Notes: generated by a model not told the origin, from the letters alone. DNA of 64,000 bases from Thermocoleostomius sinensis A174 (GCF_026802175.1 NZ_CP113797.1:4131026-4195025); one strand, 5' to 3'; shown: positions 9,057 to 18,037, counted from the stretch's first letter. Made by a program: numbers and translations.

Positions 9057-9353
9057 TTAATAGCGAACCAATTTATAGCCATCTCGGTAGCCGCGCTGAT
9101 ATTCCTCAGCAAATTCGTCCGCTGGCAGAACCAACTGAGAATGGGTGCGTAATGGTTGATCAACCATAGCGTCTGCTCGCCCTTGCCGATAGCCTTCCAC
9201 ATAGTGACGGTGAGCGTCTAGACGACGAGAACTAGACCCAGCCTTGGCCGCAATAGCCACAAAACACAGGACAAACCCGATCGCGAAAACTAATAGATGT
9301 ACCGGAAGATTGGCTGTCCTAATTGCGTTCTTGTTCCAAAACACGCCATGCAC
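9057..9353 (-). CDS. Hypothetical single-pass membrane protein (98 aa)
   Basis: Not recognised. The protein has one membrane segment (about residues 20-38, HLLVFAIGFVLCFVAI) followed by a hydrophilic tail with two related motifs, YVEGYRQGRADA and EYQRGYRDGYKL. These Tyr/Gly/Arg repeats look like a small conserved cyanobacterial domain. The start could also be slightly downstream. It stands alone between the YjjB-like gene and the PAS protein. Confidence 0.5.
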   Translation of the reverse strand: MHGVFWNKNAIRTANLPVHLLVFAIGFVLCFVAIAAKAGSSSRRLDAHRHYVEGYRQGRADAMVDQPLRTHSQLVLPADEFAEEYQRGYRDGYKLVRY

Positions 9354-9630
9354 CTCATAGATTCAGAAAGTCCCGCTCCAACATCACGAATGACCTGGAA
9401 CGGGAAGCGATAACCTGGTATATGACCAGCTTGGGTTTCCTCACCTAAAAGCGTAGAAAACAACCATTGCTTGAACATCCGCCAAGCTAGTGATCCTGCG
9501 TTTTCAACTAATTTTTCGATGAATCCTTGGGATGGCTGTTGACAATTGGTCTGTCACATGGTAAGCAACTAGTGCGTCATTGACTAGTGCTGAACCGTTT
9601 AGCAGCATCGTGGTACAGGCACACCTCGAA

Positions 9631-11193
9631 TTATGAAATCCTCACAATCACGCCGATAAAATAAAGAGGAGCATTTTGGGCATCGCGCACGATCGACCCT
9701 GCTAAATCTACCCAACAGACTTGTCCATCTTTGCGAAGATATCGCTTGCGCATAGAAAAGTTGGACAGGTTGCCCTCCAACATTTGCTGAGCATAGGTCA
9801 AATCAAGGGCTAAATCATCTGGATGTGTAATTTGGCTCACTTTTTGCTGCAACAATTCTGCTTCAGAGTAGCCAACAATTTCGCAGAAGCGTTGATTGGC
9901 TCGCAAAAACCGTCCAGACGGGCTAATGACAGTGATACCGACGGCCGCTTGTTCAAACACCACCCGAAACCGTTCTTCACTTTCTTGGAGTGCAGTTTCT
10001 ATGCGTTTGCGATCGGTAACATCCCGGATAGCCCAGATCACCGAATTCTCATCGATCGGGGAGATGCTAGCATCTGACCAACATTCTTGATCGTTAATCA
10101 TCAGGGGATATTCGGCCCGCACAGGCTGTTGGCTGTCTAGGGCGGCGTGGATATAGCCCAACATTTGATCGGCAATTTCTGGAGCAAACAGTTCGTGTAG
10201 AGTTTTATTCACTTTCTCTTTAACCGGACGCACCAAAATGCGCTCATTTACGGCCAACGTTTTCAGGTGACGTCCCTGCCGATCGTAGATAATAATCAAA
10301 TCGTTCATCGCTGCAAAGAGCGCGTTCATTTCAGCATTAGCGGTTGCTAGCTCTTGGCAAACCTGATTCAATTCAGCCGTTCGAGCTACCACTCGTCGTT
10401 CTAAATCGGCATTCAGTGCTTGAATTTCTGCTTCTTTCTTTTTTCGTTCTGTGATGTCTCGAACAAAGCTTTGAAAGACTAGGCGATTGTTATATTCAAT
10501 GATTTGAGTACTAATTTCAACAGGAATTTCATCTCCATTTTTACGTCGATAGACATGCTCAAACATAAAACTGCCATTGTTCTCTAATTGTTGCAGAATG
10601 GCAGCACGGCGTTTTGCCGACATCGGCATTTCAATATCGCAAATTGATAGTTGCAATAGTTCCGATCGCGTATATCCAAGCTGTCTAGCTGCATTCCAAT
10701 TGGCATCTAAGATTTGATAGGTTACAACGTCAACAATGAAAATAAAATCCGTAGCTGATTCAAACAAATACCGATATTTTTCTTCAGATGCTTTTAACGA
10801 TCGCTCTGCGTGATTCCGAGCACTAGCGTCTCTAGCAATCAGTAGGATTAGATTGACTCCCAAATCGCTTTGGCGAACCAAACTCAATGTATACTCATAT
10901 TCTTTGAATGAATGCGCCGTTGGAATTTTTAGTTCGCCATAACACCCCTGACCAGTTTCAAGCGTCACCTGCGATCGAGCTATTAAGGCCATTTTGTGTT
11001 CCTGCGAGAGATTCAAATCTTCCCACATTTTACCTAACAGATGAAATCGTTCAATATTGAATGCTTCAGCGCTCGCTGCATTCACGTAGGTAAAGCGCCC
11101 AGTTGGATCTTGAATAAATACGAGATCAGGCGAAGCGGCAAATATTTGTTCTAGAATGTCTGCTAATAAACCAGTGGATGACGAGGATGACAT
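9631..11193 (-). CDS. Multi-PAS sensor protein without output domain
   Basis: A 520-residue soluble protein with about four PAS/PAC modules: residues ~10-125, ~135-255 (ending SFVRDITERKKKEAE), ~290-395 (ending WAIRDVTDRKRIE) and ~400-519 (GYSEAELLQQ, THPDDL). A coiled coil (~250-290) joins PAS2 and PAS3. PAS domains sense ligands, redox state or light and normally drive a histidine kinase, GGDEF or similar output. Here the protein stops at GVIVRIS, exactly where 'DITERK' and the output domain would follow, and the sequence beyond the stop shows no continuing frame. It is either a genuine PAS-only adaptor or a truncated kinase. An IS element inserted ~160 bp upstream may affect its promoter. 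Confidence 0.82.
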   Translation of the reverse strand: MSSSSSTGLLADILEQIFAASPDLVFIQDPTGRFTYVNAASAEAFNIERFHLLGKMWEDLNLSQEHKMALIARSQVTLETGQGCYGELKIPTAHSFKEYEYTLSLVRQSDLGVNLILLIARDASARNHAERSLKASEEKYRYLFESATDFIFIVDVVTYQILDANWNAARQLGYTRSELLQLSICDIEMPMSAKRRAAILQQLENNGSFMFEHVYRRKNGDEIPVEISTQIIEYNNRLVFQSFVRDITERKKKEAEIQALNADLERRVVARTAELNQVCQELATANAEMNALFAAMNDLIIIYDRQGRHLKTLAVNERILVRPVKEKVNKTLHELFAPEIADQMLGYIHAALDSQQPVRAEYPLMINDQECWSDASISPIDENSVIWAIRDVTDRKRIETALQESEERFRVVFEQAAVGITVISPSGRFLRANQRFCEIVGYSEAELLQQKVSQITHPDDLALDLTYAQQMLEGNLSNFSMRKRYLRKDGQVCWVDLAGSIVRDAQNAPLYFIGVIVRIS

Positions 11194-11354
11194 AAATTCT
11201 GGGCAAGATTAACTTCGGCTGAAATTAACAATTTACAGCAGATTTCTTTCGAATCAGTGGTTTAAATCATCATTCCCATCGAAGAGTACGGTATCCCTGA
11301 AACTCTTTTTGCTTAGTTATTATTTAATTAAAGATTTTATAAAATTAACGGTAA

Positions 11355-12267
11355 GAGGGTGTTTGAAAAGATTTGAGGTGTCAAATTTATGCCAACCGCC
11401 TCACCATAATCCGAATCATGGCAAGGTAGATCAAGGTTTCTGATGTCTCTGGTAATAATTCATAGTCTCTGACCAACCGTCTGCATCCCATTAGCCAACC
11501 AAAAGTTCGTTCTACCACCCACCTCTTTTTGAGCAAGCTAAAGCCTTTGGTTTGCTCAGGTCGCAGTACAACTTGCACAATCCAACGACAAACATCCATC
11601 ACCCACATCAGAAAAGGGGCGCCATCGAACCCGCCGTCTACCCAAATGGTGATTAAGCGTGAAACCTTTTTCTTCATCCGTTTGACTCGTTTGAGGACAC
11701 GTTTGCCCCCTTCGCGTTCCCCCAGGTTTGCCGCACTCACAAACACCCGCAAAACCAGTCCTAACGTATCCACCGTTAAAAATCGTTTGCGTCCTGTAAT
11801 CAGCTTGCCTCCATCAAAGCCAACTTGTTGATGAACTCCTGCTGCACTCTTGATGCTTTGGCTATCGATGATCGCTTCTGATGGACTAGGATAGCGTTGC
11901 GCATCGATGCGAACCCACTGGTGCAACTGGTCATGAATGGAAATCCAGGTGCCGTCCAATCGCCAGTTGCGGAAGTACGTGTACACCGTCTGCCAGGCTG
12001 GGAAATCACCAGGTAAAGAACGCCAACGACAGCCTTCAACCAGAACATAGAGCATGGCATTGAGCACCTCCCACAGGTCAACGCTGCGAGGACGACCACC
12101 TGGCTTTGCTGCTGGAATTAATTCACTCAAAACCTCATATTGGGCGCGGGTTAGGTTACTGGGATATGCTTTACTCATCTGACTCACTCAGGGCTGTAGA
12201 TATTTGCTATTCGCAGCCTACACTGAGTGAGCTTTTTTACGACCTTCCTGGCTTCTCAAACACCCTC
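11355..12267 (-). mobile_element. IS5-family (IS1031-like) insertion sequence, complete
   Basis: A 913-bp element bounded by near-perfect inverted repeats, GAGGGTGTTTGAAAAG at 11355-11370 and its inverse ending at 12267 (GAGGGTGTTTGAGAAG read from the right end). It is flanked on both sides by TAA (11352-11354 and 12268-12270), a 3-bp TNA target duplication typical of the IS1031 group. One intact transposase gene fills it. Intact ends, target duplication and ORF suggest a fairly recent insertion. Confidence 0.9.
11387..12187 (-). CDS. IS5-family transposase
   Basis: A 266-residue DDE transposase. The N-terminal domain (YEVLSELIPAAKPGGRPR) is the DUF4096-type DNA-binding region, with the WRSLPGDFPAWQTVY motif at ~55-69. 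The catalytic triad appears as Asp108 (AIIDSQSIK), Asp184 (IWVDGGFDG) and Glu226 (VVERTFGWL...RRLVRDYE, the IS5 Y-R-E signature). It is uninterrupted by stops or frameshifts and of normal family length, so probably active. Confidence 0.95.
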   Translation of the reverse strand: MSQMSKAYPSNLTRAQYEVLSELIPAAKPGGRPRSVDLWEVLNAMLYVLVEGCRWRSLPGDFPAWQTVYTYFRNWRLDGTWISIHDQLHQWVRIDAQRYPSPSEAIIDSQSIKSAAGVHQQVGFDGGKLITGRKRFLTVDTLGLVLRVFVSAANLGEREGGKRVLKRVKRMKKKVSRLITIWVDGGFDGAPFLMWVMDVCRWIVQVVLRPEQTKGFSLLKKRWVVERTFGWLMGCRRLVRDYELLPETSETLIYLAMIRIMVRRLA

Positions 12268-12679
12268 TAAGTTTTTGTAATTAGAGAGGCGTCGGCAACC
12301 ATTATAAATGTATTGCAGTGTGCGTATTGCAGCGCAACACAAAAATGTAACCGCTGAGCGTTTCTTCATTCAGTGTGGTAGTTTTTTAAACTTTTGCTAG
12401 CCATCGCACGCAATGGTTTTTCTGAACCAAAACCCTTCCTAACGGTAGACAGCAGATATTTGAAGAGAGCGGGCACGATGGACTCATTCCATCTCGAACA
12501 ATTCTAAACAATTCTACAGATTCACCCATTTTCTCGATCGAGTGCTAGGATGGTATCTGAGAAAAGGTAATCGGTTATAGCGTTTGTTTCAAATATTAAA
12601 GGTTTTATACGTTTGGTATTGGCAGGCTTCTCTCCGAAATCTCACTCTCTACACATTTTTCCGTTTTGGAGATTAGTTC
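12268..12679. other. Spacer / probable 5' UTR of rbp
   Basis: An AT-rich stretch of ~410 bp between the IS end and the RNA-binding protein gene. It should contain the rbp promoter and leader; cold-inducible rbp genes in cyanobacteria often have long AU-rich leaders. I see no small ORF and no clear hairpin. Confidence 0.4.
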
Positions 12680-12979
12680 ATGTCGATTTATATTGGAAAC
12701 CTGTCCTATCAGGTTAGCGAAGCAGATGTAACGGCTGTCTTTGCCGAGTATGGTGCAGTTAGGCGAGTGCAACTGCCAACCGATCGCGAGACCGGGCGAA
12801 TGCGCGGGTTCGGTTTTGTGGAAATGAGCACAGAAGCGGAAGAGCAGTCTGCTATTGATGCGTTAGATGGAGCAGAATGGATGGGGCGCGATCTCAAGGT
12901 CAATAAAGCGAAGCCCCGCGAGAACCGAGGTTCATTAGGCGGTGGCAATCGCAGAGATAGTTTTTCTCGTAGATACTAA
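12680..12979 (+). CDS. RRM-type RNA-binding protein (Rbp)
   Basis: A 99-residue single RRM protein with RNP2 IYIGNL (residues 3-8) and RNP1 RGFGFVEM (42-49), followed by a short Gly/Arg-rich tail (NRGSLGGGNRRDS). This is the architecture of cyanobacterial Rbp proteins, which bind RNA, are often cold-induced and can take part in mRNA localisation. ATG follows an SD-like GGAGA. A terminator lies at 13101-13132. Confidence 0.93.
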   Translation: MSIYIGNLSYQVSEADVTAVFAEYGAVRRVQLPTDRETGRMRGFGFVEMSTEAEEQSAIDALDGAEWMGRDLKVNKAKPRENRGSLGGGNRRDSFSRRY

Positions 12980-13002
12980 TTCTGCTAATCCCCGTTCGTT
13001 AT

Positions 13003-13063
13003 CAGGCTGCATTGCATTCACCTCACCGCTTGCGGCTCCCCTTTATAAAGGGAAAGGGTCGGT
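13003..13063 (+). repeat. Dispersed repeat family A, copy 1 (short)
   Basis: Shares 'GCATTCACC', 'GCGGCTCC' and 'AGGGTCGG' blocks in the same order with copies at 23243-23340 and 51873-51970. It lies between the rbp stop and its terminator. Confidence 0.6.
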
Positions 13064-13100
13064 TTCAGCGTAGTCTCTAAAACCAATCCTGCGGACAGTT

Positions 13101-13132
13101 AAGGTTCATGGAATCACCCGTGAACCTTTTTT
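13101..13132 (+). terminator. Terminator between rbp and mnmE
   Basis: AAGGTTCATGG pairs with CCGTGAACCTT (one T-G pair) around a short loop, followed by TTTTTT. Because the stem is flanked by AA/TT, it may also serve mnmE, which ends convergently at 13199. Confidence 0.75.
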
Positions 13133-13198
13133 GATTGCTATTGCCGATTGAGGCAACCACTCAGCACAAAAATAAACCCATCAATAGAATAGATACGT

Positions 13199-14629
13199 CT
13201 ACTTGCCAATGCAAAATCGGCTAAAGATTTGATCCAATACAGATTCTGTAATCTCGTCTCCAGTGATTTCTCCCAACGTTTGAATCGCACTACGCAAATC
13301 GATTGTCCAAAAGTCAAGGGGCAGTTGATCCGCGATCGTTTGTTGTACTTGCTCCAAGGCAGATTTGGCGGAGATTAGAGCCGCTGCTTGACGTTGATTG
13401 ATGGCGAAATCCAGATTGGCGGCTTGGAAGTTCCCCGCTTGAGCGATCGTCAAAATTGCTTGTTCCAACTCATCAATACCACGATGCTGAGCAGCAGCGG
13501 TGCGCACGATCGGGATTGTGTCGTTGGTAAACGGCAATGCTTCGCTGAGGGTGTGATCACTCGTCACCAGGTCAATTTTGTTCATTACCAAAACGAAAGG
13601 GCGATGACTGATCTGTTCATAAATATCCTGATCAGCCTCTGTCCATCCAGCAGTAGCATCGATCGTTAATAGCACTAGATCAGCCGCTTGAGCCACTTGT
13701 CGTGATCGTTCCACCCCAATTTGCTCAACGCGATCGGCCGCTTCCCGAATTCCAGCCGTATCAAGCACCTGAATCGGAATGCCGCCAACTACCAGTTGCG
13801 ATTCCACCACATCCCGAGTGGTTCCTGGCAAATCCGTGACAATAGCCCGATCGCTGCGGCTCCAAGCATTCAGCAAACTGGACTTACCCACATTAGGACG
13901 ACCGACAATCGCCACTTTCAACCCGGTGCGCAATAGTTCTCCGCGATCGGCCGTCGCTAGAATTTGCTCTACCTCATGTAAAACCTGCATCAACTGTGCC
14001 TTGATTTCGTCCTCATTCAGCGGTGGCAAATCATCTTCAAAATCAATCCGAGCTTCCACCTCCGCCAAAATATCAAGACAGGTTGATCGCAGTTGCCGAA
14101 TTGGATGAGCCAACTTGCCTTGCAGTCCTGCCAGGGCAAACTGAGCCGCCTGTGGTGACTGTGCCCCCACCAAATCAGCAATACTTTCAGCCTGAGTCAA
14201 GTCTAACCGTCCATTTAGAAACGCCCGCAGCGTAAACTCTCCAGGTTGCGCCAATCTTGCCCCCTGTCCCAGACAGACTTGCAACACTTGCTGCACCGCC
14301 ATGATGCCACCATGACAGTGAAATTCCACTACATCTTCGCGGGTATACGATCGCGGCGACGCCATCAGCAACATCAATGCTTCATCAATCACTTGCTGCG
14401 TTTGAGGATGGCGCACATAGCCATACAACACCCGATGACTTTCCCAAACTTGCTGTCCGGGTGCGTGGAATAGCGATCGAGCAATTGCCATTGCCTCTGC
14501 GCCTGACATGCGCACAATGCCCACACTGCCTTGCTGGGGCACAATAGCCGTAGCAATGGCGGCGATTGTTTCTCCTTGAATCACGGGTTTAGGCATGGGG
14601 AAACTGAACGGTTCTTTTGTGGGTAGCAC
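13199..14629 (-). CDS. mnmE: tRNA modification GTPase MnmE
   Basis: With MnmG, installs the carboxymethylaminomethyl (or related) group on U34 of tRNAs. The protein has an N-terminal folate-binding domain ([25 protein letters not shown]), a helical domain, and an inserted G domain with G1 [10 protein letters not shown]2/G3 DLPGTTRDV and DTAGIR, and G4 NKID. It ends in FCIGK, the conserved C-terminal CxGK. The frame gives 476 residues; initiation at the internal ATG just before [11 protein letters not shown] would give ~465. It converges with rbp. Confidence 0.96.
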   Translation of the reverse strand: MLPTKEPFSFPMPKPVIQGETIAAIATAIVPQQGSVGIVRMSGAEAMAIARSLFHAPGQQVWESHRVLYGYVRHPQTQQVIDEALMLLMASPRSYTREDVVEFHCHGGIMAVQQVLQVCLGQGARLAQPGEFTLRAFLNGRLDLTQAESIADLVGAQSPQAAQFALAGLQGKLAHPIRQLRSTCLDILAEVEARIDFEDDLPPLNEDEIKAQLMQVLHEVEQILATADRGELLRTGLKVAIVGRPNVGKSSLLNAWSRSDRAIVTDLPGTTRDVVESQLVVGGIPIQVLDTAGIREAADRVEQIGVERSRQVAQAADLVLLTIDATAGWTEADQDIYEQISHRPFVLVMNKIDLVTSDHTLSEALPFTNDTIPIVRTAAAQHRGIDELEQAILTIAQAGNFQAANLDFAINQRQAAALISAKSALEQVQQTIADQLPLDFWTIDLRSAIQTLGEITGDEITESVLDQIFSRFCIGK

Positions 14630-14940
14630 TCATCAAGAGATCTTGTGAGATCTTGTCCAGCACTACTCTGAGTATGCATCTTCCAGAAGTCTAGCGGAGC
14701 CAGGCAAAGTTGGCAGCAACGCCATGGTAAAACACTCACCTCCTCCTTCATCATCACCAAATCCTGACAAAAAATTGCCCGATACGCTTGTGCAGTGCAA
14801 TCGAGTTGGTTTATGCTATGGCGATGCTGGTTCTTTCGGCAGACGAGAGGAACGGCTGAACGGCTCAAGGTACTGGCGCTGATTAGGGAAGTTTGGCCGC
14901 AACCCTAACCAGCTAACCTAACTTCCTGTTGACCGCAGGA
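14630..14940. other. Divergent spacer upstream of mnmE
   Basis: About 310 bp that must carry promoters for mnmE (leftward) and the small gene at 15078 (rightward). No RNA gene or repeat is recognised. Confidence 0.35.
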
Positions 14941-14959
14941 GGCTAGGCTGTGTTGATTG

Positions 14960-15069
14960 TAGACCAGGTGTCTGCGATCGGCACACCTTGCTGATGCATG
15001 GTTGGGTGACCCCCATGCCTTGGGCCATTCTTAACCCAATAGAAAACATCAGCAAGGAAACGAAGAGGA
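14960..15069 (+). promoter_or_regulatory. Structured leader of the 66-aa gene
   Basis: A perfect 11-bp inverted repeat (CCTTGCTGATG 14986-14996, CATCAGCAAGG 15047-15057) encloses a nested 7-bp helix (GTTGGGT 15001-15007 with ACCCAAT 15034-15040). An upstream hairpin AGGTGT 14966-14971 / ACACCT 14983-14988 shares CCT with the first helix, so the two are mutually exclusive. The structure ends ~6 nt before the AGAGGA SD. It has the form of a regulatory leader; I match it to no known riboswitch. Confidence 0.5.
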
Positions 15070-15077
15070 ATACAACC

Positions 15078-15278
15078 ATGACTGGAGAATGGAATAGTGA
15101 ATTGCGCGTTCAGGAGACTGAGCGAGCACAGGTTTGGATTATCGGTAATCGTGAGCAGGTGACACATTTGATGAATGAGTTTTATGTCAAACGGATTGCC
15201 ACTGACCGAGTGCAGTTTACGCCGATCGTTCCGGCTCCGTTTGCCACAGGCAAGTACATGACGGTGTTGGTGCGGTAG
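15078..15278 (+). CDS. Conserved-looking hypothetical small protein (66 aa)
   Basis: A small soluble alpha/beta protein of unknown function (starts MTGEWNSELRVQ, ends GKYMTVLVR). The in-frame ATG at 14988 is rejected because it lies inside the leader hairpin. The ATG at 15078 follows an AGAGGA SD at good spacing and begins the compositionally normal part. Its pattern (AQVWIIGNREQVTHLMNEFYV...FTPIVPAPFATGKY) resembles small uncharacterised cyanobacterial proteins, but I cannot name a family. It is monocistronic, with repeat B downstream. Confidence 0.65.
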   Translation: MTGEWNSELRVQETERAQVWIIGNREQVTHLMNEFYVKRIATDRVQFTPIVPAPFATGKYMTVLVR

Positions 15279-15350
15279 GAAAAATAGGGGCGATCGAGGG
15301 TCGTCCCTAGCACAAAAACTATTAACCCGGCCATATTTGCTCTTGTATTT

Positions 15351-15445
15351 CGCCCCCCCATCCCCCAGTCCCTGCTCCCACAAAAGGGGAAGGAGAGCCG
15401 GATCGAAAGTCGCTCTCCCAAAGGGTGAGAGATTGAGGGTGAGGG
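15351..15445 (+). repeat. Dispersed repeat family B, copy 1
   Basis: Contains 'CCCAGTCCCTGCTCCCA', then 'AAGGGGAAGGAGAGCCGGAT', then 'CTCTCCCAAAGGGTGAGAGAT' and 'GAGGGTGAGG'. The same ordered blocks occur at 31220-31348 and 35340-35431 and, more divergently, at 19533-19640. It can form several GC-rich hairpins. Confidence 0.65.
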
Positions 15446-15578
15446 GAATCGAAGTTTGTCCGTCAATTAGGAGAAATAGTCGATCGAGCACCCGTTACGT
15501 CAGATTTAGGCTAAAATCTTAACTTGAGGTTTGTGTTGAGATTTCCCTACAAGGCACATTCCTTGGCTGAAACACCTT

Positions 15579-15662
15579 GGAGAGGTGGCAGAGTGGTCGA
15601 ATGCGCTCGACTTGAAATCGAGTGTCCGATGAGGACCGTGGGTTCGAATCCCACCCTCTCCG
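15579..15662 (+). tRNA. tRNA-Ser (anticodon TGA)
   Basis: An 84-nt cloverleaf with acceptor stem GGAGAGG/CCTCTCC, discriminator G, anticodon stem CTCGA/TCGAG with loop CTTGAAA (anticodon TGA, reads UCN/UCA), a long class II variable arm and the T-loop GGTTCGAATCC. The 3' CCA is not encoded. Confidence 0.97.
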
Positions 15663-15749
15663 TTTAGTTCTTACCTGCACACAACTTAAAGCAGAGTGCA
15701 GATTAACTCGATCGAACTCGATTGACGAACTAAAAAACTCAGTTCAACC

Positions 15750-16277
15750 TTGAAGGAAGTGGCGTTGGAGTGGCTTGTGTTAGCGATAGACTTTAGTCAT
15801 CTCACGATCGCAGGCGGCAAATTTGTATACCAGTCTTATCACTGGCAGATCGATCGAATAGCTACTTCGAGTGAGGTTTTTTTTGAATACATACTGAAAC
15901 GAGACAGTGAACTCATTGGTGAAGCTAAATGTCAACCCTCTAGCTTAATTCGAGCGAATCTAGCTGGCTCAGACGCAGCCAAGCTCAGCGTTGATCCGAT
16001 CGCAGTGCAGCAGTACCAAGGGCAGTGCCACTGGATTGAAACCCTGCAAATTTTTTCAGCGTTTCGTGGTCGGGGCTACGGGTCATTATGGCTGGAAGCA
16101 CTGTGTGCATTGCTGCATTCAGACGCCAAGCTGCCGATCGTGCTGTATGCTGATGAGTGGTGGGATCAATCGAGTCCACTTAAGGGCAACCAGTTCAACG
16201 CCTGGTATGAACGCCACAGATTTTTTCCCTATCCAGTGAATGGAATGTTAACCTTGCGAGTCCGTGAGTCGGAATAA
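15750..16277 (+). CDS. GNAT-like N-acetyltransferase
   Basis: A 175-residue protein with the acetyl-CoA-binding motif A of GNAT enzymes, IETLQIFSAFRGRGYGSLWLEAL (RGRGYG fits the R/Q-x-x-G-x-G/A loop), and a following beta strand (PIVLYADEWW). Substrate cannot be deduced. The start is uncertain: TTG at 15750 gives the longest form, but an AAGGAA SD at 15753 favours TTG at 15765, five codons later. It ends convergently 2 bp from flv1 and lies 87 bp after tRNA-Ser. Confidence 0.65.
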   Translation: MKEVALEWLVLAIDFSHLTIAGGKFVYQSYHWQIDRIATSSEVFFEYILKRDSELIGEAKCQPSSLIRANLAGSDAAKLSVDPIAVQQYQGQCHWIETLQIFSAFRGRGYGSLWLEALCALLHSDAKLPIVLYADEWWDQSSPLKGNQFNAWYERHRFFPYPVNGMLTLRVRESE

Positions 16278-16279
16278 AA

Positions 16280-18037
16280 TTAATATTGCATCCCTGACTT
16301 GCGATGTTGTACCGCCGTCACGCCGATCGCCTCTAAGACTTTGCCATTATCCACCGTGGCATACAGCAGCCAATGATCACCACACTCCATCCGATCCTGA
16401 ACCGTACATTCTAAATAGGCTAGGGCTTCATCTAAAATCAAGCAACCATTCTGAGCCGGATGCGTCATTAAGTCGCCAAAACGATCGGCGCCAGACGCAG
16501 GTTTGAGAAAATGCCGTCGCAGGTTACGCCCTTCTTTCAAAATATTCAATACAAACGCGGCCCCAGACTGTGGCAGAGATTGACTTTGGTCAGTGGAAAT
16601 GGCGATCGTTAGGCCGGGTGGGTTGAAGGTTGCTTGTGAAACCCAAGAGGTTAAAAATCCTCGATGCTGCTCACCTTCGCGAGTTGTCACCACACACAGC
16701 GACCCAGCAATGCGTCCTACGGCTTGTGCAGTGCGATCGGACTGGGTTTCCACCGCAGGTTGACGAACTGTGCGCACTTTTCGCACTTTCTTCAGCGCCT
16801 GTACAAACTCGGCTCCGGCTGTTTCGCACTCCTGCAAGGTGTCGTCTGTGGGTTTAAATTTGACGCGAATAGGTTCAAAGCCAAATTGATAGCCCGCATC
16901 TTGCAGCTTATTTTGCAACAAATCGATCGCTTCACCGCTCCAGCCATAGGAACCAAACACCCCAGCTAATTTAGTTTTGGCTGCCGTAGATAAGGCAATT
17001 CCTAGCGCCGTTTGAATTTGCGATGGAGCATGGCCGCCCAAGGTGGGAGAACCAATGATAAAGCCATCGCATTGTTCCAAGCTGGCAGTGATTTCTGCCG
17101 GATCGGCAAATTCACAGTTAATGGTTTGCACCGATGCCCCTGACTCGATTAACCCCTTGGCGATCGCCCGGCCCATCGTGGCTGTGTTGCCATAGGCGGA
17201 GGTATACAACAGTGCCACATTGAGTTCCTGCGCCTGCTGATGTTCGCACCAATAGCGATAATCAAACGTTAAGCGGCTAACGCTGTAGCGCACCAGTGGC
17301 CCATGTCCAACCGCATAGAGCTTAGCTTTATCCGAGAAAGGTGCTAGTCGATCGAGCGCTGCTTCTACCTGTTTGGCTTGGCTCGCATGCAAACAGTCAA
17401 AGTAATAGCGCCGATCGTCATCCAGTCTGCGCCAGTTTTCATCCAACACTGCATCATCACAGAGGTGTGCGCCAAACAGCTTATCTGTATAGAGAATGCG
17501 CGTGGCTGGGTCATAGGTGCAAAGTCCATCAGGATGGCGCGGGGTGGGTGTAGGAATGAACTGCAACTGATGCCCCTGTCCCAGATCGATCGTCTCTTCG
17601 CTGTTGGCCAACACAATGCGCAGTGTTTGTTCTGGAAAGGCCGATCGCAAAGCCACCTCTGCGGCTCTGGCACAGACAAAGGTAATTTGAGGAGCCACCT
17701 CAATGCCCAACAGTGCCTTCAATGTAGCAAAGCGATTAGGATTGGCATGACCCAAGATCACATAGTCAATTTTCTGTAAATAGACGTGATGGGCCAGTTC
17801 CTCAATAAATACGTTGGTAAAGGATTCGCCGGGTGGATCAATCAACGCGGTTTTGTCAGCTTGAATTAGGTAGGAATTAGCCGTAGTTCCCTTTTGCCGC
17901 GCATACTCCACTTCAAACTTCAGCCGATCCCACGTGCGCGATCGCAACACCAACGTATTCGCACCAATTTCGGCTGTTTGCACATCGCGAGGTCGAGTTT
18001 CAGCCATTTTTGCTTCGGTCAGTCTCGTTTCAGCCAT
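16280..18037 (-). CDS. flv1: Class C flavodiiron protein Flv1
   Basis: Soluble NAD(P)H:oxygen oxidoreductase that, with Flv3, reduces O2 to water downstream of photosystem I (Mehler-like reaction). The 585 residues contain a metallo-beta-lactamase-like domain (~30-255), a flavodoxin domain (~265-420, ALLYTSAYGNTATMG) and a C-terminal flavin reductase domain (~440-585). Canonical diiron ligands are replaced: HxExDH becomes H97-A-N99-P-N101-R102, and the later aspartate becomes lysine (YTDKLFGAH). This pattern is typical of Flv1 rather than Flv3/Flv4. The N-terminus repeats MAETR twice, so initiation at the second ATG (18007) is possible. A PsiE-like gene ends 45 bp upstream on the same strand, suggesting cotranscription. 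Confidence 0.92.
   Translation of the reverse strand: MAETRLTEAKMAETRPRDVQTAEIGANTLVLRSRTWDRLKFEVEYARQKGTTANSYLIQADKTALIDPPGESFTNVFIEELAHHVYLQKIDYVILGHANPNRFATLKALLGIEVAPQITFVCARAAEVALRSAFPEQTLRIVLANSEETIDLGQGHQLQFIPTPTPRHPDGLCTYDPATRILYTDKLFGAHLCDDAVLDENWRRLDDDRRYYFDCLHASQAKQVEAALDRLAPFSDKAKLYAVGHGPLVRYSVSRLTFDYRYWCEHQQAQELNVALLYTSAYGNTATMGRAIAKGLIESGASVQTINCEFADPAEITASLEQCDGFIIGSPTLGGHAPSQIQTALGIALSTAAKTKLAGVFGSYGWSGEAIDLLQNKLQDAGYQFGFEPIRVKFKPTDDTLQECETAGAEFVQALKKVRKVRTVRQPAVETQSDRTAQAVGRIAGSLCVVTTREGEQHRGFLTSWVSQATFNPPGLTIAISTDQSQSLPQSGAAFVLNILKEGRNLRRHFLKPASGADRFGDLMTHPAQNGCLILDEALAYLECTVQDRMECGDHWLLYATVDNGKVLEAIGVTAVQHRKSGMQY

Noticed and set aside
9290-9478. 62-codon minus-strand ORF upstream of the small membrane protein
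   Set aside because: Overlaps the better-supported 98-residue frame and shows no protein-like pattern.
14900-15078. Glutamine or downstream-peptide riboswitch ahead of the 66-aa gene
   Set aside because: The conserved CGTTC...GGAAGTAGG...GAAGGAACG core was not found, so only an unclassified structured leader is claimed.
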